Assembly (NCBI GenBank): GCA_963971425.1
Contig: OZ020516.1
Coordinates: forward strand, 37,932,199 to 37,996,198
DNA length: 64,000 nt
DNA from: Bryoerythrophyllum caledonicum
Lineage: Eukaryota > Streptophyta > Bryopsida > Pottiales > Pottiaceae
Direction: 5' to 3'
Every line of letters begins with the position of its first letter. Within the stretch, counting starts at the first letter, position 1. A program made the translations under genes and the position numbers. The notes under the pieces are model-generated. The model saw only the letters and a program-made list of their open reading frames with translations, searched no databases and had not been told where the DNA came from. Of the stretch, positions 45,047 through 55,479 are shown piece after piece.

Positions 45047-46440
45047 CACTATAAGAAACCCGTGTTTTTTGTGACAGGACAACTAACGTGCAATTATGTT
45101 TTGTGCAGCATCCGGCACGTCAACGTTGACGTCCAAAAAAATCCGTTACAATTGACATGCGAAAAACATGCCAAAATCTCAAAAAACAAGCCCACGTTTT
45201 TAAAAACGTCACAAAAACTTGGGGGTTGAAGGTGTTAAAATTCTGCCATGTGGCTGCCACGTCGCGTCCACGTCATCGCCACATGGACGGGCAGTGCCAC
45301 ATCCCCAAATTTTTCATCCGGGCCCTTGGTAATGTGGCCCATGATGTGGCGCATGACGTGGCATTAGATTGTGACTAGGCTTGCATACGTGGACCCGCCA
45401 TTTTCTGACATGGCACCTTTAAAATATGACGTGTCACTTTTTAAAATATGACGTGGCATGTCCAATCAGCATAGTTTAATGCATAATTAATTGTGGACAG
45501 TGTAAATTGGGACGTCATTTCTAACACGGTATGTTTTCTGTGACGTTCGTTATGACGTTTTCTGTGACGTTCGTTATGACGTTTTCTGTGGCGTTCGTTG
45601 AGATGGAGGTCACCAAAAGCAAGCACCAGGTCAGCAAAAGCAAGTGCCATGTCACCAAAAAGAAGCGCCATGTCATCAAAAAGTACCGTAACACAAAAAG
45701 TTTCAAGGGTAATTCAAATTCATCCAAATAGATGGATGAAAGTGAATCACTTTTGATTCAAGTGTGATGAGATAGGAGAGAAGGCCTTACATATATATAC
45801 AATGGGATGCACAAGTGGTGACAATCCATATGGGATTATTGGATTTGTCATGGTGTTAGCCTCGTGTTAGCATAAACATTAAAATGTCACAGTAGACGTC
45901 CATCCAGACGTCTGTTCCAACATCCTCTTTGCCTACGTGGCAGCTGATTTCAACCTTGCCACGTGGCACAAACATTTTAAAAAGAATCCAATTTCTACCT
46001 TGCCTACGTGGCTCAAACATGTTTTTTGTGATGTCAGTAACGACATCCACGTTTTTTGTGACGTCAGTAACGACATCCAGGTTTTTATTTTTGTAGGGGT
46101 CAGCCCATCTCTACTGTATTTTAACCACTGGGCAGTGTTTTACGAGAGGTTGCAGTAACAATCTCGAAGTTACTCACAGTGAAACTAAAACCCCCTTGCC
46201 GACGTGGCACTGTCACCTTTCTGAGGACGTTGTCTAAAACATGACTATGTTCACTAGGATGTCCCGCAAAACAAATACGTTTATGCTAACATCTCTGCGT
46301 TTTTCCCGCGTTTTTTCCATATTTGGTGCAACATCCACCAGAATCCGAGAGCCCAAGGCTCGGCCCGTTCGCAAAAACATGTTTTGAAAAACACACTTGA
46401 TCACAGCTAACGTCACAAAAATCACGGGTTTCTTATAGTG
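45047..46440 (-). mobile_element. Non-autonomous CACTA-like element, copy 2, 1,394 bp, TSD TTG, inverted relative to copy 1
   Basis: It begins CACTATAAGAAACCCGTG and ends CACGGGTTTCTTATAGTG, with TTG on both sides (45044-45046 and 46441-46443). It is very close to the reverse complement of copy 1 over its whole length. It carries an extra copy of a 24-bp unit (TGACGTTCGTTATGACGTTT and following bases) near 45540-45600, which accounts for the 23-bp length difference. The high similarity indicates recent amplification from a common source. Confidence 0.93.
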
Positions 46441-46443
46441 TTG

Positions 46444-48034
46444 GTTGCCCCTACCAAAAAAAAAAAGTTAAATTGTGATTTTTAGTCTTAGATAACCAGA
46501 AAAGTAATTAGTATTACATAGAAGTAGGTTGTATAATAATTAGTGGAAGTTGGTGAATGCTTAACTAGTTAATTAATGTTAAAATGGGGATAAAATCGAC
46601 CCTTAAAACTACCAAGGTTGTGCCCGGAAGGACCTAGAAAGAATGCCCAGAAAAGATCTCCAGGACATAAGCCAAAATCACCACTTAAGACTAAACTAAC
46701 TAGTCAAAGTCTTCATCAACTAGATACTATACTTAGTAGTGTTAGTTTAAGTAGTAGTTGTTTAGGTTTTTACGTTGTTGTTGTAGAAGTTTAAGTCTCC
46801 ATTTGGGAAAATGGGCACTTCATTTTATATCAAGAAAATATTAAAAAACAAAAAGCAAATTAATATTAAAAAAATAAATTAATTGAAAAAAAAGGTACAT
46901 GGATATCAACCCGGGTATGAGTCGGGTACCCGGGTATTACCCGAGCAACAGCCCCGACCAGGCCTGAACCCAACAATCCGCAACCAGGCCTCGACCCGGT
47001 TAGCAACCCTTTCTCCCCCGACCTCGATTCTCCCTCGCCTCTCCAGCGACCCCCTTCTCCCTCTCCAACGACCTCCTCTCTCCCTCATCCCTCCTCCCTC
47101 TCTCTCTCTCTCATAGTTTCTCCCTCTCTATCTTTCTCAAGGGGGGTTCTTTTAGAAAGTTGGGTTGCAATAAGGTGAAGAAGAAGAAGGTGATTTTAAG
47201 AAGAAAGAGGGTGTAAGAGAAAGCTTTTCAAGGAGATTTCAAGGTTGTTGGAGGAGGTATTTTAGGAGGTGTTGGACGTGTTGGAGGTGTTGGAGGTGTT
47301 GAAGGTAGTGAAGGAATGGCGCGGAAGCTAGGGTTTTGGAGGAGAGTTGGTGGCACCTAGGGTTTGAAGCGTCAAACCTAGGATTTGGAAGAAGATGGTC
47401 GTGGAGGAGGCTTTTTGACAACAATGGTAGAGATTCCTAGGCGTGGAGGTTGTGGAAAATGTGGTTCTTGCCAAATATTGGGTTTTTCTTGTTTGTCCAA
47501 CTTTCTTGTGTGTTAGATCTCTTCTCTCTTTTCTTCTCCCAGGGTAACCTCCGGTTACTTCCTCTCCGGTCTAGATAGAATCTACCGGTAGACTCTATCT
47601 AGACCTTGTATGTCCTAGATCTTGGTTTCTTGGACTTGTGAGACTACCTTCGTGTCCCATCGTTTGATTTCCATTGTTCCGGCCTTGTGGCAAAAGTCTT
47701 CTTTTATGTTTTCTCCATTCTCCCCTCATTTCTAGGTCTTGTCTAATTTTTCTATCTTTATCCCGGTATTCCGGTCAATCGGAAAACCCCCTTCCAACTT
47801 CTTGTTTCCCAAGTCACCTCTTCAAAGTAGTCAATTGTGATGTTGTTTTATTTGTCGTGTTACTAGATATGTGCGATATCTACATCCATGATAGTATAGT
47901 GAAGTGTTCCGGAAAAAATACACTGGTTGTCCGATATACTTATGTTTTCTGGGCAGGACCGGAGGTTGTGATAAGTCGATAGGGAGATTGGTGGAGGTAC
48001 AAACACTTCATGGAGCTAATCCATCCCGGACGAC
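46444..48034. other. Non-coding stretch with CT microsatellite and a 38-bp near-perfect palindrome
   Basis: CTCTCTCTCTCTC lies at about 47096-47113. At 47568-47605 GGTCTAGATAGA, ATCTACCGGTAGAC, TCTATCTAGACC forms a palindrome with a single mismatched pair. Sequence from about 47520 on has the CCGGT-rich wording of the gag-like element that follows and may be its 5' region. Confidence 0.5.
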
Positions 48035-49575
48035 ATGGCTCTACTAGTATCACTAACACTTTTGAAGGTTGATCCGAACAACTGGGAGGGGACTACGAAA
48101 GGTGAACAGCTGGAGGATGACCTCATCCGGATGGGTTGGAGAGGACTATACGAGAAGCCTTGAGTCTTTCAGAAGGGACGTGCGGTGGCAGAGTTGCAAC
48201 CTCCCGGGACGCACCGGGGAGTCTACCGGGCTAATCCCTTGTCATGGACCACGGAAGTATGGCGCGAGGTGTATTCCTTTCGTCAAGAGGAGCGGTGGAC
48301 ACCTGGAGTCAATCGAGAGCTGCTAGACAAGCACTTGTCGAGTTCTTACGACGTGTCGGAGTGCTACCGGAGAGACCAATTTACTAACCACTGGTTGAGA
48401 AGAGTGGTTGAGTTTTTAAACTGAATCTTCGACCCCAATCGACGTGAAAGAGTCACAACCCAGCTAGCCACCACCTACATACAAGCATTTTTCTAGGATT
48501 CCTTCTCGGATTGGGGGTCTTTATAGGAAGAGACAATTTTGCCTCAACTCCGGGCAATTCAATAAGGTGGATGCTTCAAGACTTTCTTGACTCCATATCT
48601 CATGCACTTGTATGAGCATTACAATTGCCTGGAGCCGGAAGAGAAGAGGATGTAGAGACAAGGGATGGCTTCTAAAGATCATGCTCTCTAGGCTCTTCCC
48701 CAACACACGGAGCTCTAGTTGGCGTTACCGGCAATTCCACGGGAAGCTTCTTTATCTCAGGCGATCTCGAGTGCAGGAAGGACCTCCCGGTCTCACCGGG
48801 ACAAACCACCACCACCAGCCCGGTCATCCAAGAGTCTTACTCTCCTAGAGAACATAGCCAAGTTCTCCCGGGAAGTAACTCGGAATGTCTAATAGATGGA
48901 GATGGAATTTCTGGAGGCAACGAGTCTTCAGAGGATTCTTTGGAAGGTACTTGGAGCAGAGGACAATGGCAACATCTTGGCTGCAGCCCGAGAAAGTTGA
49001 GAACAATTGATCAAGGCAAAGAAAGATCTCCAAGCATCTTGACTCGAAGGTCACGGCTCAAGAGACCATGGTGGCATTGACCAAATTACGTGCCGGTCAA
49101 ACGAGTCTACCATGCCAGTGCAAGCCCAAAGCCCACCCCGGAAGAAGAGAAGATTTGTCTATGACAATCTGTCTCTTTAGAGGAAGATGATCCACCGACT
49201 TAATGTCCAGTGAGTTGAGCGGATTCCCCATCTTCCAAGGAATTGAGTGTGAAAGTTTACAAGAGAAAACGAGGCCTCCCGATAAAACCTACCGGAATGA
49301 AACCGGTTGACCTCCCTTTCTCACCACCGGATTCTTTGGTTGAGTCTTCACTAGCCATGCTTGTTGATTTAATGGAGACTCTTCATGTATCTTTAGATAC
49401 ATTCAATCTACTAGTGGATACTCCCAATCCATTGGTAGACCTCCCGGTTGAGACTTCCAACCTTCCGGTGGATTCTCTTGACCATGTACCCATAGGTACT
49501 CCCAACCTTCTTGACAATCCCCCTATGGATCAATGGAAAGATAATTTCACTCATCCGGATGAGTCTTCTAGTTGA
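48035..49575 (+). pseudogene. Second gag-like TE protein relic
   Basis: From ATG 48035 a frame reads DPNNWEG, EQLEDDLIRMG, a stop (about 48161), then WREVYSFRQEERW, YDVSECYRRDQF, VVEFLN, a stop, and RERVTTQLATTYIQAF. The order of W-x-EVY-x-F, an Asp/Arg-rich stretch and a VT-x2-LA-x-T helix parallels the gag-like frame at 30821-32809. Later frames are broken until 49243-49575, a Pro/Leu/Asp-rich tail (repeated SLDTFNLLVDTPNPLVD style). Inactive. Confidence 0.5.
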
Positions 49576-51238
49576 GCCTTGTTATATGTTATGTGTTATT
49601 GTTGATTTATCCCATCGGTTGACGGGATGTTGTTTAAGTTGCTAGATTTAAACACTAGGGTGAGAGTAGAATGTCGATGGGGCCCCATTGCACACCCGGT
49701 CACTACCACTTGAGTGAATTCTCCGGCTACTTACTTTTGTTAGAGAATATTTTACCGGTCTCGGACCAGGAGTCTTCCGGTTTACCGATCTATCGGTAAT
49801 CCGCCGGTGACTAGACTGCCCTTGATTTTAAGATCTAGATGTCATTTTGTCCTTTTGTGGATCTAGTTTTGGAGGGTAGCTATTGATTTTGGTGTACTCT
49901 CTAGATGCCATTTCCACCTTTTGGGGATCTAGTTTTGGAGGGTAGCTAGTAGCCTTTGTGTACTTAAAGAGCCTTGAGCTCTTGTGTTAAGTACTCTTCT
50001 CTTTATTCCTTTGCTTAAGTCCTGCCTTCATTGCTTGTGTCTAGAGTCTTTGATGAGCTTGTATGAGTAGAGGTGAAGAGGATTGAGTCCTCCTAGTGAG
50101 TCTTTGCTAGGATGTGCAAGGTTGTGGCTTGTTGAATGTTATGTGATTGAATGTGAGTTGAGGCTAACAGAGGGTGTAGGATATCCAAGTTAGATAAGTG
50201 GAGTAAGATCTGAGATCTACTCCAAACCCTCAATCGGTGGGTCTGGGAAGAGTTGCTTACCAAATGGAATCTGAGAAGCCCGCGGCTATTTATGATAGAC
50301 TCCCTATGTGGGAAGTGTTTGGATTGGTGGGGAGGAGGGGTGATATCCCCCCTCTTAGTACACCGGGAGAGATCCCGGTTAACCCCTAAAAACACTTGAC
50401 AATTTCCCTCAAAAACTATAAGTGGTACTAACTTTCAAACCACAAATCCAAAAAATAAAATAAAAATATGTCCAAAAAGCTCTTATCAAAGGCAATCTAA
50501 AATAAGAATTTCAGAGAAAATTGATTTTTTTAATAATTTTAGGAACCTGCCGAAAATCAAAATATCCCCCTGAAGGAGACTCTGGTCCTTTAGGAGTTAA
50601 GCCTGAGTCTGGAGTATTCCGGGGTTCCTATCCTTACAATAGATGAGGTCCAACGATCCCCGTGGAAGGTCGTCTTGCTTATGCGATTTGCTTAGCATTA
50701 GACTGTTGTGATTCTTGTATCGTCTTTGTTTTATTTATTGGGTGTGCTTGTAGTTGGAACTCGATCTTGCGTGACTGGTTTACCGGGACTATTCTCCGGT
50801 AAATTGTGAAGGTCGGAAAATCAGCTGCAACCTTTTAATTCTTTCAAGGTGTAGAGCTAGATTGTGGATATTGTGGCCTCTGGACTGTGGAAATGGAGGG
50901 TAGTGACTTTCTGGGCACTGTAAAAACTTACCGGAAAACTACTCTGACATTCAACAAAGTTTAATCTAAACACTTATGGATACTTCTCACCAGTCACTAA
51001 GGTACCGGGGAAGCCATCCTCCGGGATGTGCTGAGGTATTTAGTGTGAAGTGTTGTTAAGATTTAGAAAGTATGACACACGATAAAAACCCCTGGAAATG
51101 ATCTGGATAGGTGGGCTTGCTTAAGGTTAATTTTGGTATTTTTGAGAATTACGAACTACTAGACTACGACAAAAATCATCGTACTAAAATTTCTGATCCG
51201 AAACCTAGCCATACATATTGCTCCATGTGACGAGCACA
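49576..51238. other. 3' part of the gag-like element and flank, with a tandem duplication of about 65 bp
   Basis: TGGATCTAGTTTTGGAGGGT, then AGCTA, occurs at about 49857-49885 and 49925-49953 within a partial tandem duplication. The region is interrupted by the TTAA element at 50383-50596. No LTRs or reverse transcriptase could be identified. Confidence 0.45.
50383..50596. mobile_element. Short piggyBac-like element, 214 bp, TTAA-flanked
   Basis: TTAA|CCCCTAAAAACACTTGAC opens at 50379, and CTCTGGTCCTTTAGGAG|TTAA closes at 50600. Flanks outside TTAA (CCCGG and GCCTG) differ. In reverse complement its interior matches the left part of 24575-25423. It looks like an internally deleted member of that family. 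Confidence 0.75.
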
Positions 51239-51779
51239 TGGTTGCTTCACACAAAATGCCTGAGTTGAGAGTCCGTTGGTTTTAACCAATGAGATTGCTT
51301 GAATGGTCATAGTCCGGCCTCTCGGCCTTTTGACCTTCACACCAAAGGCCAAAGTCCAAAGGCCGTCGTCTTCAAATGTGCCTACATGGCATTACTTTCG
51401 GAGAGTTTTGGCGCCAAGGTGACGGACTCTTGAGCAAAATCTAGGTTGCCGTTTTCTGTCGACCCAAACTTCCTTTAAGAGTTCGTCGATTTTTTCAATA
51501 AAATAATCAATATCTAACAAGATCTGAACCGTTAGATGAACGAGGCCAAATTTTTTGGCTGATTTTTTTGGCTGATTTTTTTGGCTAAATTTTTTTTGGG
51601 GTAATGATATAGGGTTTGGACTTTGGACTTGGGCTTTGGGGCTTCACACCACAACCGCCCAAAGGCTTCAATATATATATTTTAATGTTTTTTTTCATCC
51701 AAAAATTTGGACTCTCGCCATAGTTTGGGCAGAATTTTTGACAGATGGACTCTCGTCTTGGCCCGGTGTGAAGCGGCCC
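51239..51779. mobile_element. GGGCCGCTTCACAC-type MITE, copy 1, 541 bp
   Basis: The left end TGGTTGCTTCACAC is a mutated form of the right end's inverse GGGCCGCTTCACAC (right end GTGTGAAGCGGCCC). Both sides carry ACA (51236-51238 and 51780-51782), a possible 3-bp TSD. The interior shares GGCTGATTTTTTTGGCTGA and CTCTCGCCATAGTTTGG-type words with the next element. Confidence 0.75.
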
Positions 51780-51784
51780 ACAGA

Positions 51785-52544
51785 CTACACTAAACACTGA
51801 ATATAGTGTAGAGGGATTATTGATGTAGATCACTCACACTAAGGGCCGCTTCACACTTGGTGGCCAAGTCGAGAGGCCGTCGATTTCCACCAATGAGATT
51901 GCTAGAATGGCCAAAGTCCGGACTTTGGGCCTTCACACTTGTGCCCAAACTCCAAAGGCCATCGTCCTACATGGCAACACTTTTGAGTTGTTTTGGCGCC
52001 AAAGCGACGGCCTCTCGAGCAAAACTTGGGTCGTCCATTTTAGTCGACTCAAACTACAATCGAGAGTCCGTTGATTTTTTTTATTAAAATAATCAAAAAC
52101 CGACAAAATCTAGACCGTTAAATGAAAAAGACCGAATTTTTGGGCTGATTTTTTTAGGCTGATTTTTTTGGCTGATTTTTATTGGCTGATTTTTCTGGGC
52201 TGATTTTTTTTGGCGTAATGATATGGGGTTTGGACTTTGGACTTGGCCATTGGGGCTTCACACCACGAAAGGCCAAACCTTCAATCTATATTAATTAATG
52301 TATTTTTTTGGCAAAAAAGTTTGGCCTCTCGCCATAGTTTGACCACTCATTTTGACGGTCAGCCTGTCGACTTGGGCATAGTGTGAAGCGGCCCTAATTT
52401 CCATCAAAGCATGTGCATGCCAAGTTCTGATTGGGTATTTGTTCTCAAGCAAGTGTGTGTCAGTCAACAATTGCATGTAAATTTTCAAGTAGTGTAGGAA
52501 ATTTCAAATAGTCTGGTCTACACTATATTCACGGAACGGTGTAG
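51785..52544. mobile_element. Outer inverted-repeat element carrying a nested MITE
   Basis: TGAATATAGTGTAGAGG near 51798 and CTACACTATATTCACGG near 52518 are inverted, with CTACAC/GTGTAG words at both outer ends. Removing the nested MITE (51843-52394) leaves a small non-coding element of about 200 bp. The ends resemble 21452-21826. Confidence 0.6.
51843..52394. mobile_element. GGGCCGCTTCACAC-type PIF/Tourist-like MITE, copy 2, 552 bp, TSD TAA
   Basis: GGGCCGCTTCACACT and its inverse AGTGTGAAGCGGCCC are flanked by TAA (51840-51842 and 52395-52397). A repeated GGCTGATTTTT motif and the phrase GGACTTTGGACTTGG are shared with copy 1. It is inserted inside the element 51785-52544. Confidence 0.88.
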
Positions 52545-52731
52545 CGAACTCAGAGGGGAAAACATACTGGACCCATTGTAGAAGTCGTCAATTTCCCGTT
52601 TGAACGTCTGCACAACGGTAGGCCGGCCGACCGGGACTCCGTGCTGCGGATCGCGGTGTGGCGTTTCCCTGTGAGTTGAACGGCAACCCAACAAATCTAC
52701 CAGGGCAAGTGCTGCGGAGAAGATGCTCTTA

Positions 52732-53122
52732 GAGCATCTCCACTCCTTGCGTGGAATTTTCCACGCTAAGTCGGAAAATCTACTCCACGCCAAGAGTGAT
52801 TTAGGGTTTGGCGTTTTAAGAGCTCCACCGCAAGCTCCAAATTTTTCAACCCAAAAAAACACTTTCACCTTTCACCTCCCGCCACCAATGACACGGCGCC
52901 ATGTGTCGCTATCAATGACATGGCGCCACCTGTCGCGAGGGTACAGGTGTGTCGCCAACATCAAAAAATGGCGCACTCCCTCCATCCAAGGAGATTTTGG
53001 TGTGCCATGCACCAAAACTTCTAAAATTTTATAATGTTTCCCCGTTTTGAGGTGTTGGGTGCAACTTTTTGACCTCACAAAACTCCAATTTGGTGGTTCT
53101 CTATCTCCGGGTGGAGATGCTC
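52732..53122. mobile_element. Tourist-type MITE, 391 bp, TSD TTA
   Basis: Ends are GAGCATCTCCACTCC and GGGTGGAGATGCTC, flanked by TTA (52729-52731 and 53123-53125). GAGCATCTCCA termini are a widespread plant MITE class. It lies 55 bp upstream of the Harbinger element but has different termini. Confidence 0.88.
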
Positions 53123-53765
53123 TTATACGTGTTCAAAAGCGAACATGTTTGGGGTGATCAATAATGTGACTTGGAAAAGGTGGGTTGCCATTTCAGCATG
53201 ACATTCGACTCAGGGCGGTGCCACACGGGGGTAGGCAGCTCGGCCTGCTGCCTGTGATTGGCCGAGCCAACCTGCCACACACCACACGAGTGGCAAGTAG
53301 CTGGCCAGCAATCCGAGGTGGCTCGTTGCTCTGGCAGGGTGACACTACCAGGGACAACCCCTGATAGTTCCCCTGATAGTTCGAACTTTTTAGTCCACCT
53401 CGGCATCATCGGGTCCACCATCGACATGGTCCCCGCTCCTCCTCCTCCCTCGCGACCTCGACTCTCCGCATGTCTGCTTGCCACCGCCTGCACTCCGCCT
53501 TCGCTCCACTTGCAGTCCGCCTGCACTCGCACTCCCGCATGCACTCCGCATGCTGAAGGCCTTCCTCGACCCTCCTCCGCGACCCGCTCCTCACCTCGGC
53601 GACCTCCGCTGCACCAGCTCCGCACCCCTTCACTCCGCCTGCGCCCTCCCTGGCTGTGGCTGCAGATCGCAAGAGGGAGCACCTGCGACCCACACCACAC
53701 CCGCCCTCTTTGCAAACTGTTTTCGATCTTTTGAATTGTATTTTGGTTTTTTTCCGGTGCATTGA

Positions 53766-55467
53766 ATGGACTCGCAGGGGACAATGCGAGACGCCAATGG
53801 TTCCAAGCCGAATTATGGCGCGACAGGTTCCACTCCTCCGCCGGTGCCCGCCGAATTTCATTCGCAGCTTCCGATCATGACCCCGCCTCCATTTTTCCAA
53901 GGATTCGCAGGTACACCGAATCAAATGCCGTTCATGTTTCCGCATTCCTTCATGCCCCATGTTCATGCTGTTGGATTCCCGCCTCCTGTCCAAGGCAGTC
54001 CTTCCGCCACCATCGACCTCACCGATCAATCCAAGCCGGCCAAGAAACGGAGGGTTCTGAAGAGGAAAACCGAAGGGGTCAAAATGGATGTTACGAAAGA
54101 GAAGCTTGACCTCCTGAAGCATGCTGGCCCCTGGAAAGATCACTGGGTCATACAACTCATCATCACTCGGGGTGAAATGCAAAACACTTTCAGTGCTCCG
54201 CCAAAGCAAGGTACTGTGTTCCTTCAATTCTCTTCTATTTTATTTTATGGAAACAAATCACGGCTATGCAGGACACGGTTAGGTATTGCAGCTGAGGAGT
54301 TTGAATGCATCTGAGCTCATTGACATCATCTGGTGGAGGAGATCACTGGACGCCGCTTGTTGCTTGTGAGGTAAATTGTTGCTACTTTTCTTACTTTTAA
54401 TTCTTCAGTTATCAATAAAAGGATATGTGAATTGGACTAGATCAGCTTGGGAGGTTGCTGAAGCTTGTTCGACATATCTATTGTGGGAATGGTGATATTT
54501 GTGGGAATATGGATTCCAGGATTTGCAGAGTATGGTTATGGGTCATGTGTTCTGAGTTTGATGAGTCCTTTTTGCCAATGCACCACAATGCACATCTGCC
54601 ATGTGGTTGTTGTGTTTCATGTGCTATGATGGCATTTGTGATGAGTGAGTGGCAGTGGAAAATTAAGTTCATTAGGTGCACTTTATGTTGTGATTTAAGA
54701 GTTCAAGTGCACAGGAAAGCATTTTAGGTGTTCTGGTTATTCTGGTGAATGCATTTGGCAGTGGATATGATCACTATCAGGTTTAGTTTACCTTGCTACA
54801 GTGAGGTTAGATTGGTGTATTTGGGGGTGGTAGCTCTGAGATGGAATATAAGTGTTAACCTTTGTATATTGAGAGCTGATTTGCTCATGTATGTGATCTT
54901 AACGCTACCCTTGCTGGGATTATTGCAGACACAGGTTGATTGAGGCTGTGGAAAGTGCTGGGTGAATCTTCTTATGTGAAACATATACTGGGTTCCTGTG
55001 CACATGCAGGTGTGGATAATTGGTCGCGATTGCACACCAAGCTTGTTTCAATGTGCCCGGATTTCACAAAGGATAGCGAAGCCTGCCGAAAGAAATGGGG
55101 TGCCATCTACAACGACTACAAGGAGGACAAGGCCATGAACGCGAAGTCAGGGTCGCACAGATCAGAGAAGTGCCGTTGGTACCAGCTCGTGGATGAGTTT
55201 ATGCAAGATCGGGCGAACGTGGTCTCAGATGGGCCCAAGTACACGGCCACATCCGACACAAACACAACTGAGGAACAAAGCAAGGAGAGCACATCCAAAT
55301 CTCCCGAGCCTAAGCGTAAGGAAGAAATTTTTTTGGAGCGTTGCATTGGTGAGATAAGAGAGAGTAGTAAAAGCCTCATGGAAGGAATGAAGGCCAGCGA
55401 TGACATGAAGATGGCTTTACTTATAAGCATGCAGCAAACAATGCAGAAGTTAGTAGAGAAGCTCTAG
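53766..55467 (+). CDS. Harbinger-associated Myb/SANT-like DNA-binding protein, 2 exons, 300 aa
   Basis: Exon 1 is 53766-54210 and exon 2 is 55010-55467, with a 799-bp GT-AG intron. The joined frame gives PPKQ-G-VDNW. Residues 20-80 are Pro/Phe/Met-rich and look disordered. A basic nuclear-localisation-like run (KPAKKRRVLKRK) lies at 90-101. The trihelix/Myb-like domain spans about 121-215, with Trp at 123, 127 and 153 and a CRKKWGAIYNDYK motif. The last 60 residues are helical (EIRESSKSLMEGMKASDDMK). In PIF/Harbinger elements this protein binds the element ends and brings the transposase to the nucleus. Its stop is 12 bp from the transposase stop. The internal ATG at 53784 is an alternative start. 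No disabling change is seen. Confidence 0.8.
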
Positions 55468-55479
55468 GTAGTTGCTCTA

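Noticed and set aside
53178..53202. A 3-bp TSD at the Harbinger ends
   Set aside because: Flanking triplets (AAA and CTC, or shifts of one or two bases) do not match, so I do not claim a duplication.
53406..54227. A 273-codon minus-strand open frame antisense to the Harbinger Myb-like gene
   Set aside because: Low-complexity Arg/Glu/Gly composition, and it lies opposite a spliced frame with real motifs. It is a shadow of GC-rich sequence.
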